DNA from: Chloroflexota bacterium
GTDB lineage: Bacteria > Chloroflexota > UBA6077 > FW602-bin22 > JAMCVK01
Assembly: GCA_023475225.1 (NCBI GenBank)
Contig: JAMCVK010000017.1
Location: forward strand, 1 to 41,970
Direction of reading: 5' to 3'
DNA length: 41,970 bases
The notes under the pieces were generated by a model. The model worked only from the letters and a program-made list of their open reading frames with translations. It was not told the origin of the DNA and made no database searches. The position numbers and the translations under genes are program-made. Positions 7,078 to 15,422 of the stretch are shown one piece after another (the first letter of the stretch is position 1; every line of letters starts with the position of its first letter).

Positions 7078-7971
7078 TCAAGCGGAATCTTCCCGGGCAT
7101 CATTGGCCATCGCCACGCTGACTTCTTCCGTGTGCTTGATAAAGGGTCGTAGCAAGTTAGTGAACTCCATAGGGAAGATGTACTTGGTGGCTGGGCTGGC
7201 GCCAAGCGTCTTAAGCGTTTCCAGGTATTGGAGGCTCATGGTCTTACTATCTATAGTTTTGGCTACGGCGAAGATCTTATCCAGGGCCATGGCGAAGCCC
7301 TCAGCGCGCAGGATCGCTGCCTGGCGATCTCCCTCAGCCCTAAGGATGGCCGATTGTTTTTCCCCTTCGGCAACCTTGATGGCCGCCTCGCGTTTGCCGT
7401 CGGCTTCGGTAACCATTGCGCGACGATTGCGTTCAGCCGACATTTGCCTGTTCATCGCCTCCTGTACCTCTCTAGGGGGCAGGATCTCGCGAATTTCTAC
7501 CGTAGTAACCTTGACGCCCCACCTTTCGGTGACCTCATCCAGTTTTACACGCAGCACCTGATTGATCTGTTCCCTCTTAGCCAGCACATCGTCCAGCAAG
7601 ATATCACCGATGACGGCTCGTAGGGTGGTGGTGGCTATCCCCTGGCTGGCACCGGCGAAGTTTTTGACCTGCACGACACTTAGTGTAGGATCGACGACCT
7701 TCCAGTAGATCAGGAAATCGATGGCGATCGGCGCATTGTCCTTCGTGATGCATGTTTGGTGTGGTATCTCGAGGAAAAGCTCCCGCAGGTCGACCCATAC
7801 CGGTTGATCAACGATAGGGATCAACAGGACGATCCCTGGACCCTTACTGCCGATGCAGCGACCCAAACGAAAAACAACCAGGCGCTGATACTCGCGTACA
7901 ATTTTGATAGCCATCGTGGCCAACACTATGATGAGAAGTAGGGGGATGATAATCCAGATTAATGCTTCCAT
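7078..7971 (-). CDS. Stomatin/prohibitin-like SPFH-domain protein (slipin)
   Basis: A 297-residue protein: an N-terminal membrane helix (residues 3-24, ALIWIIIPLLLIIVLATMAI) followed by an SPFH domain with the family opener REYQRLVVFRLGR and GPGIVLLIPIVD. After it comes a coiled-coil of repeated EADGKREAAIKVAEGEKQSA and ILRAEGDRQAAILRAEG units (about 190-225). Slipins form large membrane-bound rings that organise membrane microdomains. The nfeD gene ends 27 bp upstream on the same strand; slipin plus NfeD is a widespread conserved pair in bacteria and archaea, where the NfeD protease can cleave the slipin C-terminus. The hydrophobic tail near NLLRPF is the expected region for such cleavage, but the site is not certain from sequence. 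Confidence 0.92.
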   Translation of the reverse strand: MEALIWIIIPLLLIIVLATMAIKIVREYQRLVVFRLGRCIGSKGPGIVLLIPIVDQPVWVDLRELFLEIPHQTCITKDNAPIAIDFLIYWKVVDPTLSVVQVKNFAGASQGIATTTLRAVIGDILLDDVLAKREQINQVLRVKLDEVTERWGVKVTTVEIREILPPREVQEAMNRQMSAERNRRAMVTEADGKREAAIKVAEGEKQSAILRAEGDRQAAILRAEGFAMALDKIFAVAKTIDSKTMSLQYLETLKTLGASPATKYIFPMEFTNLLRPFIKHTEEVSVAMANDAREDSA

Positions 7972-7998
7972 TTTGCCTTCTCCTTTCGTCTTTGGCCA

Positions 7999-9315
7999 TC
8001 ACGCGCTGCGGCATACTCGTAACCGCAGTCCATCAACAGCCACTACCTGCACCCTTTCCCCAGCTTTGATCATTTCCCCGCTGGTTGTCGCGCTCCACTC
8101 CTCGCTTTGCACCTGCACGATGCCGGTCGGATCTAAATCTGATATGGCTATTCCTGTCATCCCGACGAGGCTCTCCACGCCGCTGGTAGGTCGCACCCGT
8201 TGGGCCCGCAGCCCGGCACCAAGGGCAAAGATGAAGAAGGCTGATACCGCAGCAGTCATAGCGGTGATTAACCACCAGCTTACGCGTATTTCAGGCATGG
8301 TCGGGGCCATAGGGGTCAATGGACTGAAGAGCATAAGGGAGCCCAGAATAAAGGCGATAATGCCCCCTCCCGTCAGTACCCCATGACTGGGAGACTTGAG
8401 ATCTACAATGAAGAGTATCATAGACACAATGACAAGGGCCAGCCCTCCCCAGTTCAGCGGTAGACTCTCGAAAGCAACAAAGGCTAAAATCAAACAGATG
8501 ACGCCAGTGATGCCCGGGATGATGGCTCCCGGGTGATAAAATTCGGCGATGATGGCCCAAATGCCGATGGTCAAAAGGAGGTAAGCGATATTCGGATCGA
8601 CGATAGTGTGCAATAACGTCTCTGGCAAGCTCATCGGCGTTGGGACGATTGCAGCCTCCCTGGTTCGTAAGGTCCTTTCTCCGCCAGCTGTCACCACTGT
8701 ACGTTCATCGAGCTTGGCCGATAGGTCAGCGAGGTTGACGGCGATGAGATCAATGACTCCATTCTCCAGCGCTTCTTTATCTGTGATAGAGGCGCTTTCC
8801 CGCACTGCTTTTTCGGCCCAGGCTGCATTGCGTCCTCTCCGCACCGCAATCGCTCGAGCAGTAGCCGCTGCATCACTAGTTACCTTCTCAGTCATCGTTT
8901 TATCGACCTGTTCACCTACGGAGACGGGATGGGCTGCTCCTATGTTTGTGCCGGGGGCCATTGCCGCTACATCGGCGGCTAAGGTGATAAACATTCCGGC
9001 TGAGGCGGCGCGTGCTCCGGATGGATAGACGTAGACAATCACAGGTACTGTAGAGTTGAGCATCTTCTGCATCATAGCGCGCATGGAAGTGTCCAGCCCA
9101 CCCGGCGTATCCAGCTGGATTATCAGGCACTCAGCACCGGTTTGCTCTGCTTTATCGATGGCACGACAGAGATACTGGGCAGTGAGGGGGTCAATGACTC
9201 CTTTAATTGTGACCAGGTCTATACGTGGCCCGTTGGCCCAGGCCATACCTAGTGTTACGCCCCAGAGGAACAGTGCCAGGAGCAGCGACTTCGAGATGAG
9301 CGGGATAGCCCTCAT
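7999..9315 (-). CDS. nfeD: NfeD-family membrane serine protease (ClpP-class, long form)
   Basis: A 438-residue long-form NfeD. It has an N-terminal signal/anchor helix (about 8-27) and a ClpP/crotonase-fold protease domain (about 30-230) with the oxyanion segment LDTPGG and nucleophile S105 in ARAASAGMFI. The candidate general base is K144 (EKVTSDAAA), which aligns with the Ser-Lys dyad of archaeal 1510-N. About four to five transmembrane helices follow (about 235-355) and a C-terminal NfeD OB-fold (about 375-438, LVGMTGIAISDLDPTG). Long-form NfeD proteins process the stomatin encoded just downstream (27-bp gap), making this a two-gene operon that may extend to the LysM gene. A candidate promoter lies at 9375-9403. 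Assignment to the family is firm; the dyad is inferred by position. Confidence 0.92.
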   Translation of the reverse strand: MRAIPLISKSLLLALFLWGVTLGMAWANGPRIDLVTIKGVIDPLTAQYLCRAIDKAEQTGAECLIIQLDTPGGLDTSMRAMMQKMLNSTVPVIVYVYPSGARAASAGMFITLAADVAAMAPGTNIGAAHPVSVGEQVDKTMTEKVTSDAAATARAIAVRRGRNAAWAEKAVRESASITDKEALENGVIDLIAVNLADLSAKLDERTVVTAGGERTLRTREAAIVPTPMSLPETLLHTIVDPNIAYLLLTIGIWAIIAEFYHPGAIIPGITGVICLILAFVAFESLPLNWGGLALVIVSMILFIVDLKSPSHGVLTGGGIIAFILGSLMLFSPLTPMAPTMPEIRVSWWLITAMTAAVSAFFIFALGAGLRAQRVRPTSGVESLVGMTGIAISDLDPTGIVQVQSEEWSATTSGEMIKAGERVQVVAVDGLRLRVCRSA

Positions 9316-9374
9316 TTTTTTTGGCCTTTATCTAGCGAACCAACCGCGGCCAGCCTTCGAATCCCTTCTCTCTT

Positions 9375-9403
9375 ATTCTAGCAGTATGTTCGAAGTAAGT
9401 CGA
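9375..9403 (-). promoter_or_regulatory. Candidate promoter of the nfeD-stomatin operon
   Basis: Minus strand: TCGACT (9398-9403), a 17-bp spacer, then TAGAAT (9375-9380) preceded by TGC, an extended -10. This predicts a start near 9368 and a leader of about 50 nt before the ATG at 9315. The -35 matches four of six bases and the -10 five of six. Confidence 0.45.
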
Positions 9404-9439
9404 TAGATACAGAAGAGAGCGTTGCATATCTCCCCCAAA

Positions 9440-9672
9440 TCCCCGCAGGGGGTTCAAGGGGAAGACGCCCTCATCCCCCTACACCCCTTCTCCCGTCCTC
9501 CTCCGGAGGAGGACGGGAGAAGGGGGGATTGAACTAGGGCGGAGCCCTAGGACCCTCCAAGGAGGGTGTTCCCTCCTTGACCTCCCCTTACTCCAGTGGG
9601 GGAAATTGGATAGGCTGTGTCCCCCGGGTCATCCCAGCAGTGGGGCAGTGCCCCCTTGGAACCCCCTGTTGT
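9440..9672. repeat. Cluster of GC-rich palindromes, including a perfect 42-bp palindrome
   Basis: This fills most of the gene-free stretch 9316-9685. It holds a loopless perfect palindrome 9484-9525 (two 21-nt arms); CTAGGGC/GCCCTAG (9534-9540, 9544-9550); ACCCTCC/GGAGGGT (9552-9558, 9561-9567); and AAGGAGGG/CCCTCCTT (9559-9566, 9571-9578). Smaller C-run/G-run hairpins lie at 9441-9451 and 9642-9654. The second- and third-named stems share bases 9561-9566 and are mutually exclusive. No open reading frame here resembles a protein. The structure resembles REP-type intergenic elements and sits downstream of the antiporter stop, where it could also end or stabilise that transcript. Confidence 0.75.
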
Positions 9673-9685
9673 GGGGAGAACAGTT

Positions 9686-10696
9686 CTATCTTATGACCAG
9701 GTAGGACAGGTAGAGGAGATACCAGAGTCCGCCTGTCAGCAACAAGGGTGCTGTTAGACGACCGCGCCAGGACATAGTGCCAAAGATAAATGTTGTGGCG
9801 CCAAGGGCGATGGCCGCGCTGACGAAACCATCCAGGTTGCGGGTGGTGACGCTCCAATCAGTGAAGATGAGACCAAAGGACACGGGGATGCAGCTTTGGA
9901 AGACCATTGCCCCGGTGATATTGCCCAAGGCCAGGGTATCTTTGCCGTCACGTACCCAGAGGATGCTGTTACACTTCTCCGGCAGCTCAGTGGCGATTGG
10001 AGCTATAATCAGGGAAAGGATAAGGGCTGGCAGCCGAACCGTTTCGGCAACAGCACTGGTACCATTCACGAAGAGGTATGCTCCGCCCATCATCAGCCCA
10101 AGCCCAGCTAATACTTGGAGAATGACCAGGGCTAGTGGTGGGTTGTCCGCATTGCGGGCGAAGTGAAGGGGACTGAGATGGTTGGCATCGATGAGCTCCC
10201 CACCCTCGATGGCATGCCGGTAGACGTAGAAAACGTAGATGAGCAAGAACCCCAGAGCAATGATCACCTTAATGGCCGGTGAGGCGAAGAACGCCGCGGC
10301 TACAGCCACTAGATAAACGGCGAGAAAAAAGCGTACGTCCCGCCATAGCACCTTAGGGTTGATGCTCAAAGTAGTAGCTCTCCTCCCTGACCAGCTGTAC
10401 AACACTACAGCGAGTCCGGTCACGAACATGGCCAAGGTAGATAGCATAAATGGTGCTCCCAGGATAGCTCCCATGCCCACATCGTGACCATGTTTAACGC
10501 CTCTGGCCAGGAACACGGCGACGATAGGGATCAACGTCTCCGGCAGTGCCGTGCCCACAGCAGCCAAGACACTCCCCACTATCCCCTCGTTGAAGTGGAG
10601 CTTATGTCCAACCCACTCAATGGAGTTGGTGAAGAGGTCCGCCGCCCATAGAATTATCCCCAGGCTAAGCACCAACGAAAGAATATCCCAAAGCAA
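9686..10696 (-). CDS. Sodium/calcium exchanger-family (CaCA) membrane antiporter
   Basis: A 336-residue protein with about ten hydrophobic helices in two inverted halves. The first alpha-repeat is GSVLAAVGTALPETLIP (41-57, with E53) and the second SLIIAPIATELPEKCNS followed by NITGAMVFQSCIP. These acidic residues and the G/N-rich signature coordinate the exchanged cations in YrbG/NCX-type exchangers. The hydrophilic centre (about 105-120, 165-185) is short, as in prokaryotic members. Start: TTG at 10694-10696 with GGAG 9 nt upstream. It probably exports Ca2+ in exchange for Na+ or H+; the ion choice cannot be read from sequence. It is a single-gene unit divergent from the VTT gene and followed by the palindrome cluster. 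Confidence 0.88.
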   Translation of the reverse strand: MLWDILSLVLSLGIILWAADLFTNSIEWVGHKLHFNEGIVGSVLAAVGTALPETLIPIVAVFLARGVKHGHDVGMGAILGAPFMLSTLAMFVTGLAVVLYSWSGRRATTLSINPKVLWRDVRFFLAVYLVAVAAAFFASPAIKVIIALGFLLIYVFYVYRHAIEGGELIDANHLSPLHFARNADNPPLALVILQVLAGLGLMMGGAYLFVNGTSAVAETVRLPALILSLIIAPIATELPEKCNSILWVRDGKDTLALGNITGAMVFQSCIPVSFGLIFTDWSVTTRNLDGFVSAAIALGATTFIFGTMSWRGRLTAPLLLTGGLWYLLYLSYLVIR

Positions 10697-10713
10697 TCAA
10701 TTTCACTCCAACG

Positions 10714-10742
10714 TTGACAATTGCGCCATGTCGGTATTTAAT
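10714..10742 (+). promoter_or_regulatory. Candidate promoter of the VTT membrane-protein gene
   Basis: TTGACA (10714-10719), a 17-bp spacer, then TTTAAT (10737-10742). The predicted start near 10749 leaves a leader of about 125 nt before the TTG start codon at 10874. The -35 is perfect and the -10 matches five of six bases. Confidence 0.5.
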
Positions 10743-10873
10743 GTAAAAGTTAACACGGCTTCGCTTAGATTGCAAGGAATAGACCTCTTGGAGCCTATTT
10801 CCTAAACCTGAGGAGGGGTAGGGCCTCTTGTAATCTCTATGGCTATTGATTTCTATCAGAGGGTGAGTGAGCA

Positions 10874-11437
10874 TTGCTTCGTTTAGATCCTGAACAACTG
10901 GTGAGGATACAAAAGGCTACGTTAGTCCTTGTCATCCTGAGTATAGTCGGTTTGAGCATTTATTTAGTGCTGGCCAGGCCAAATATAGCCAGCTTAGCCG
11001 ATTATGGTTACCTGGGCATCTTCTTCATTATGTTCCTCTCGTCTTCGACGGTTCTTTTCCCTTTCCCGGGCTTCGCCACGGTGATAGCGGCGGGGGCCCT
11101 CTGGTCGCCTCTTCTGGTAGGCATCTGTGCTGGGCTAGGAGCAGCCACGGGCGAACTCACCGGCTACCTGGCCGGCTATGGCGGTAAAGCTTTATTGATC
11201 TCACGCCATAGTGAGCGATGGCAGCAGGCGGAAGCGTGGCTGCGCCGTTACGGATTTCTGGCTCTGCTTTTTCTGGCAGCTATTCCCAACCCTTTCTTCG
11301 ATGTAATTGGGATCGTGGCTGGCAGTCTTTCCTATCCAGTGGGAAGGTTCTGGTTGGCTTGTGGATTGGGGAATTCGGCGAAGCTTATCTTCCTGGCCTA
11401 TCTGGGGGAAAGAGCGGCCATCTGGTTGCTTCAGTAG
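10874..11437 (+). CDS. VTT/DedA-family (SNARE-associated) membrane protein
   Basis: A 187-residue polytopic membrane protein with about five hydrophobic segments. The VTT core is visible: FPFPGFATVIAAGALW, an LGAATGELTGYLAGYGGKAL segment with the conserved G-x3-G/Y pattern, then FLALLFLAAIPNPFFDVIGI, equivalent to the R/P-x-P-x2-D block. DedA/VTT proteins act in lipid scrambling or proton-dependent envelope homeostasis; some flip undecaprenyl phosphate or phosphatidylethanolamine. The exact substrate here is unknown. The start is TTG at 10874, as the nearby GTG codons are out of frame; GAGGGTG lies just upstream. The protein ends close to the last helix. It is transcribed with the same polarity as the ABC genes 71 bp downstream, but those have their own candidate promoter. 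Confidence 0.85.
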   Translation: MLRLDPEQLVRIQKATLVLVILSIVGLSIYLVLARPNIASLADYGYLGIFFIMFLSSSTVLFPFPGFATVIAAGALWSPLLVGICAGLGAATGELTGYLAGYGGKALLISRHSERWQQAEAWLRRYGFLALLFLAAIPNPFFDVIGIVAGSLSYPVGRFWLACGLGNSAKLIFLAYLGERAAIWLLQ

Positions 11438-11465
11438 AGAGAACAGCGCGGCCGTCTCGTCCCAA

Positions 11466-11494
11466 TTGCAGTGGACGGCAATCGTGATTATAAA
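11466..11494 (+). promoter_or_regulatory. Candidate promoter of the ABC exporter operon
   Basis: TTGCAG (11466-11471), a 17-bp spacer, then TATAAA (11489-11494). The start would be near 11501, only a few bases before the GAGGGGG ribosome-binding site and the ATG at 11509, so the leader would be very short. That makes the assignment provisional. Confidence 0.4.
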
Positions 11495-11508
11495 TCGAGG
11501 GGGTTTTA

Positions 11509-12492
11509 ATGAGCATCATCGAAGTAGAAAACCTGGTCAAGAAGTTCAATGGCCTCACGGCCGTAGATGGTATCTCTCTTGAGGTCAAGGAGGGGGAGAT
11601 CTTCGGTTTTCTCGGCCCCAATGGGGCGGGCAAGACCACTACCATCAATATTATTTGCACCCTGCTGCAGCCCACCTCTGGGCGAATCGTCTTGGATGGT
11701 TATGATGTGACCGCCCATCCGGACGCAGTTCGCCGTTCTATTGGTCTGGTCTTCCAGGATACTACCCTGGATGATCGCCTGACGGCCAAGGAGAACCTAG
11801 ACTTCCATGGCGTGCTTTATAATGTACCGGCACTGATACGCCGGCAACGGGTAGAGGAGCTCCTCAAGATGGTGGAGTTATATGATCGTCGTGATAGCAT
11901 TGTGCGGACCTTCTCCGGAGGGATGAAACGGAGACTGGAGATCGCTCGAGGGATTTTGCATCACCCTAAAGTGCTCTTTCTCGACGAGCCGACGCTTGGG
12001 CTTGACCCACAAACACGCAGTCATATCTGGAGCTACATCCTCGATCTGCGCCAACGGGCTGGGGTTACAATATTCCTTACAACGCACTACATGGATGAGG
12101 CGGGTAATGCTGATCGTATCGCTATCATCGATTATGGTCGCATCGTGGCTCTGGATACCCCAGAGCGCTTGCGAAGCCTGGTTGGTGGCGATGTGATTAC
12201 CCTTAAGACGATCGATGATGCGCGGGCAGCGCACGAACTGTCTCGTATTTTCAATATTCAAGCTCAACAGGGTACTGATGGTCTCCGTTTTGAGGTGTCC
12301 AACGGTGAGCAATTCATTCCTGGCTTAGTATCCAGCTTGCAGACAGGGGTAACGTCGGTGAGCCTGCGTCGTCCTACTCTTGATGATGTCTTTTTGAAGC
12401 TCACTGGCCGCCAGATACGCGATGAGGAGGTCGATGGGATGGACAGGGCCCGTCTGATCTGGCGCGCTCGAGGCGGCCGCAGATTTCACTGA
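11509..12492 (+). CDS. ABC transporter ATP-binding protein (DrrA-type exporter)
   Basis: A 327-residue nucleotide-binding subunit. Walker A is GPNGAGKTT (36-44), the Q-loop is in LVFQDTTLDDRLTAKENL, the signature is FSGGMKRRLEIARG, Walker B is VLFLDEPTLGLDP and the H-loop is LTTHYMDEA. The C-terminal extension of about 80 residues after the core (ITLKTIDDARAAHELSRIF, then TSVSLRRPTLDDVFLKLTGR) is the regulatory tail typical of DrrA/daunorubicin-resistance exporters. It powers the permease encoded 17 bp downstream. The substrate is unknown: a lipid, drug or glycolipid is usual for the group. The ATG has GAGGGGG upstream. The last residues (ARGGRRFH) extend past the conserved tail and carry no motif. 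Confidence 0.93.
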   Translation: MSIIEVENLVKKFNGLTAVDGISLEVKEGEIFGFLGPNGAGKTTTINIICTLLQPTSGRIVLDGYDVTAHPDAVRRSIGLVFQDTTLDDRLTAKENLDFHGVLYNVPALIRRQRVEELLKMVELYDRRDSIVRTFSGGMKRRLEIARGILHHPKVLFLDEPTLGLDPQTRSHIWSYILDLRQRAGVTIFLTTHYMDEAGNADRIAIIDYGRIVALDTPERLRSLVGGDVITLKTIDDARAAHELSRIFNIQAQQGTDGLRFEVSNGEQFIPGLVSSLQTGVTSVSLRRPTLDDVFLKLTGRQIRDEEVDGMDRARLIWRARGGRRFH

Positions 12493-12509
12493 GGTGGTGA
12501 GGAGGGAAG

Positions 12510-13313
12510 ATGATGAACAGCCTAAGGGCTATCTATATCATGTGGCTTCGTGATCTGTTACGTCTAAAGCGTGACCAGGCCAGAGTAGTCACCTCTCTGG
12601 CTCAGCCTATCTTATGGCTGTTGCTTATTGGTACTGGTCTCTCGCCAGTAATGCGCTTTGGAATCGGTCCAGGCAGCAACGCTATAGGCTTCGATTACCT
12701 TAAGTTTATGTTCCCTGGCGTCCTGGGAATGTCCATTCTGTTCACCTCTATGTTCAGTGGCATGTCCATCGCTTGGGATAGGGAGTTCGGCTTTCTCAAG
12801 GAGATACTCGTCGCGCCGGTACCGCGCTGGGCCATCGCTGTAGGCAAGGTGATGGGGGGAAGCACCGTGGCCGTCGTTCAGGGTGCTTTGATGTTGGTGC
12901 TGGCACCCTTCCTCGGGATCACCCTTACCCCGGCGATCATCTTGAAGCTTCTGCCTCTTATGTTCCTGGTAAGTTTTGCCATAACTTCTCTGGGTGTGGC
13001 TATCGCCGCTGGCACACGGAGCATGGAGGGCTTTCAGATGATCACCCAGTTTGTCTTGTTGCCTCTGTTCATGCTCAGTGGGGCCGTGTTCCCTCTGCGC
13101 AACCTACCGGAGTGGATGGAAATATTAGTCAAGCTGAATCCAGTGGCCTATGGGGTAGATCCGATACGCCAGGTCATTCTGCGTCCGAGTGTTCCCTCGG
13201 CTGTGATGGAGACTATCTCCTTCAATTCGGTTCAGGTTGATCTGGCTGTAGTGGTGGGGTTCACTGTATTAATGTTGCTCTTTGCGATGGGGAGATTCAG
13301 CACGCAGCAGTGA
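12510..13313 (+). CDS. ABC-2 type transporter permease (DrrB-type)
   Basis: A 267-residue permease of six predicted helices. The N-terminal IYIMWLRDLLRLKRDQARVV coupling helix is followed by QPILWLLLIGTGL. Also seen are the ABC-2 signature region MFPGVLGMSILFTSMFSGMS, the EILVAPVPRWAIAVGKVMGG loop, and LPLFMLSGAVFPLRNLPEW with the LNPVAYGVDPIR exit helix, all characteristic of ABC2_membrane proteins. With the upstream ATPase it would form a homodimeric or heterodimeric exporter in the cytoplasmic membrane. GAGGAGGGAAG precedes the ATG. The stop at 13313 lies 2 bp from the stop of the convergent LCP gene. Confidence 0.92.
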   Translation: MMNSLRAIYIMWLRDLLRLKRDQARVVTSLAQPILWLLLIGTGLSPVMRFGIGPGSNAIGFDYLKFMFPGVLGMSILFTSMFSGMSIAWDREFGFLKEILVAPVPRWAIAVGKVMGGSTVAVVQGALMLVLAPFLGITLTPAIILKLLPLMFLVSFAITSLGVAIAAGTRSMEGFQMITQFVLLPLFMLSGAVFPLRNLPEWMEILVKLNPVAYGVDPIRQVILRPSVPSAVMETISFNSVQVDLAVVVGFTVLMLLFAMGRFSTQQ

Positions 13314-13315
13314 TT

Positions 13316-14731
13316 TCATTCAGGTACCCTGGCATTTGCCCCTAAGATGACCACTATATCGCTGTTGGGAGAGATATCGCTACTCGTCCGGATGTTGGCT
13401 TTGGAGATGTGCAGCAGGGTAGCCAGCTGTTCAACAGTGTATCTCTTGTCGGTGTGATCGAGAATTATGGTCTCCCTATAATCAGAGCGATCAGCCTGGG
13501 CAACATTGACGATATTATAGCCCTGTCGTTTTAGCACCTCGGCTACGGCCGCGGCCAGTCCGTTGCGGTTTGTACCGTTCCATACCTCCACCCTTGCCGC
13601 CTCTTTTCTTAGACGGGCGTCGAAGAAGACCTCTTCGATCACTTTGCGGATTTCGTCTCGTTTGGGCATCAGGGCCCCGAAAATTGGGGAATTTTCCACG
13701 AACATCGTCTCGTCGATGGATCTGAGAGCGATGTTCTTGGGGTTGATGTCCTTGCCCAGCTTGGCCAGGGCCAGGATGTCGTTAGGGGGGATGTCGGTTT
13801 TGACAGCGTCGCGCAGGATACCCAGCATGCTGGGCAACTTGGGCAGGAGATTCTGTCCGATAGCCTCATTTCTGGCTGCCAAAAGCACCTCCTGTTGCCG
13901 TCTGGTACGGGCAATATCGTTATCCCCATGGCGCGAACGGGCATATTGCAAGGCTGTTCTCCCGTCCATCCTTTGTAAGCCGGCCGGGATGAGGACCCGA
14001 ATGACACCATAGTTGCCCGTAGGGTACTCGTCATCCTTGACTGGTTTTGGTACGTCAAGGGTTATTCCTCCCAGAGCGTCGATAAGCTTCTCGAAACCGT
14101 GGAAGTCGACGCGCGCGTAATAATCTATTTTGACGCCAAAGTTGTATTCTACCGTCTTCTCGGCCAGGGCTGGACCGCCTCCGGGATAGTTACCCATATC
14201 GCCAAAGAAGTTAGCCGTGTTAATCTTATTTTCGCCGTGACCGGGGATGGGTACCCAGAGATCGCGGGGGATGGAAAACATACCAGCCGACTTAGTATAA
14301 GGGTCGATGGTCAGGATGATCATTGTATCAGTGCGGGTGGGCTGTCCCCTTTCATCATCCCGCTGATCTATCCCTAGCAGGAGAATATTTACCCTCTGAG
14401 TGCTCTTCCAGGTTGGAAAGCTATCGATCACCCCTGCTGGAGAACTGATGAAGGGAAGCAGCGGCCGTGGGATGCCACTGAGGAGGGACCCCAGAGTTGA
14501 GAGAAAAAGGTACCCAAAGTATAACCCACCTATGGCGAAGATAAGGAAAAGAAGGGCGAAGATGGCCAAGGTGAATCGGCCCTGACCACTGTGCTTTACA
14601 GCCCCACGTCGATTGGGCTCGCCTCGCCGTTTATGTGATTGATCCCACCGGGGATTGAGCACGGTTTTATCCTTAAAGTGGCTGATGATTTGGGTAGCAT
14701 TATAACAGCTGGGGGCGAGGAGATAAAGCAT
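13316..14731 (-). CDS. LytR-CpsA-Psr (LCP) family cell-wall glycopolymer ligase
   Basis: Up to 471 residues. A cytoplasmic N-terminus rich in Arg/Lys (KRRGEPNRRG) precedes one membrane helix (about 53-75, LAIFALLFLIFAIGGLYFGY). The LCP catalytic domain follows (about 110-275): NILLLGIDQR, GQPTRTDTMIILTID, MFSIPRDLWVPIPG, KINTANFF, and later LQYARSRHGDNDIARTRRQQ, carrying the conserved Arg/Asp residues that bind polyprenyl pyrophosphate. The C-terminus (about 375-471) is a LytR_C domain (VEVWNGTNRNGLAAAVAEVL). LCP enzymes transfer teichoic acid-like or capsular polymers to peptidoglycan on the outer face. The ATG at 14731 overlaps the end of the upstream glycosylase gene by 32 bp; a GTG at codon 24 (VLNPRWDQ) avoids the overlap and is an alternative start. 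Confidence 0.9.
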   Translation of the reverse strand: MLYLLAPSCYNATQIISHFKDKTVLNPRWDQSHKRRGEPNRRGAVKHSGQGRFTLAIFALLFLIFAIGGLYFGYLFLSTLGSLLSGIPRPLLPFISSPAGVIDSFPTWKSTQRVNILLLGIDQRDDERGQPTRTDTMIILTIDPYTKSAGMFSIPRDLWVPIPGHGENKINTANFFGDMGNYPGGGPALAEKTVEYNFGVKIDYYARVDFHGFEKLIDALGGITLDVPKPVKDDEYPTGNYGVIRVLIPAGLQRMDGRTALQYARSRHGDNDIARTRRQQEVLLAARNEAIGQNLLPKLPSMLGILRDAVKTDIPPNDILALAKLGKDINPKNIALRSIDETMFVENSPIFGALMPKRDEIRKVIEEVFFDARLRKEAARVEVWNGTNRNGLAAAVAEVLKRQGYNIVNVAQADRSDYRETIILDHTDKRYTVEQLATLLHISKANIRTSSDISPNSDIVVILGANARVPE

Positions 14732-15404
14732 TTGGGGTGGTGCTGGTGTTGTAAAGGCATATTGAGGTCAGAGGGCAAGGGGCGCAGCGAGGTTGTTTAC
14801 GACATAACTCCTTGCCGTGGCGCACGAGTAGGGCGTGGTACTCGTTAAATAGCTGAGGGTCTGGTGGCAGGTTGTCCATAAAGAGGCGTTGTAGATTTTC
14901 ATAGCTGGCATTTTCCTCAGACAGGCCAAGGCGAGCACAGATGCGACGGGTGTAGGCATCGATGACGAAGACCGGTTTAGCTGCTGCGTAAAGGGCGATG
15001 GAATCGGCCGTCTCCGGCCCGATGCCATGTATGCGCAGGAGTTCTCGCCGCAAGGTGGTCAGATCAAGGGTGAACAGCTCCTGGAGGTCGCCGTGGTAAC
15101 GTTGTATCAGGTGAGCAACGAAAGCTGCTAATTTCTTAGCCTTAGCGTTGTAATAACCAGAAGGATAGATCAGTGACGCTAGCTCCGGCTCGCTAAGTTG
15201 AGCAAGAGCCATTGGAGTAAGGACACCACATGCCTTTAAGTTCCCGATGGCCCTCTCAACGTTCGCCCAGGCGGCTGCTTGGGTGAGGATGGCCCCCACG
15301 ATGACCTCAAAGGGGTCATCAGCTGGCCACCAGTGTTGGGGTCCATAGCGTTGATGCAGGCTTTGATAAACGTAGTCCAGCTTCTCGGCGACAGTCACGG
15401 CCAA
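14700..15404 (-). CDS. HhH-GPD base-excision DNA glycosylase, endonuclease III superfamily (COG2231-like)
   Basis: A 234-residue protein. A six-helix core with DPFEVIVGAILTQAAAWANVE leads to the helix-hairpin-helix RIHGIGPETADSIALYA (125-140). The catalytic aspartate is D149 (VIDAYTRRI). The C-terminal Fe-S loop has C201, C207, C210 and C216 (Cx5Cx2Cx5C). In endonuclease III the residue at E131 is the catalytic lysine (K120), so this protein should lack beta-lyase activity and act as a monofunctional glycosylase. It fits the COG2231 branch, in which the motif GxGxETADSI and DAYTRR is standard. Its lesion specificity is unknown. It sits 18 bp downstream of the homocitrate synthase gene, same strand, and overlaps the LCP gene. 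Confidence 0.88.
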   Translation of the reverse strand: MAVTVAEKLDYVYQSLHQRYGPQHWWPADDPFEVIVGAILTQAAAWANVERAIGNLKACGVLTPMALAQLSEPELASLIYPSGYYNAKAKKLAAFVAHLIQRYHGDLQELFTLDLTTLRRELLRIHGIGPETADSIALYAAAKPVFVIDAYTRRICARLGLSEENASYENLQRLFMDNLPPDPQLFNEYHALLVRHGKELCRKQPRCAPCPLTSICLYNTSTTPNALSPRPQLL

Positions 15405-15422
15405 TATTTCGGCTGCTGCGGT

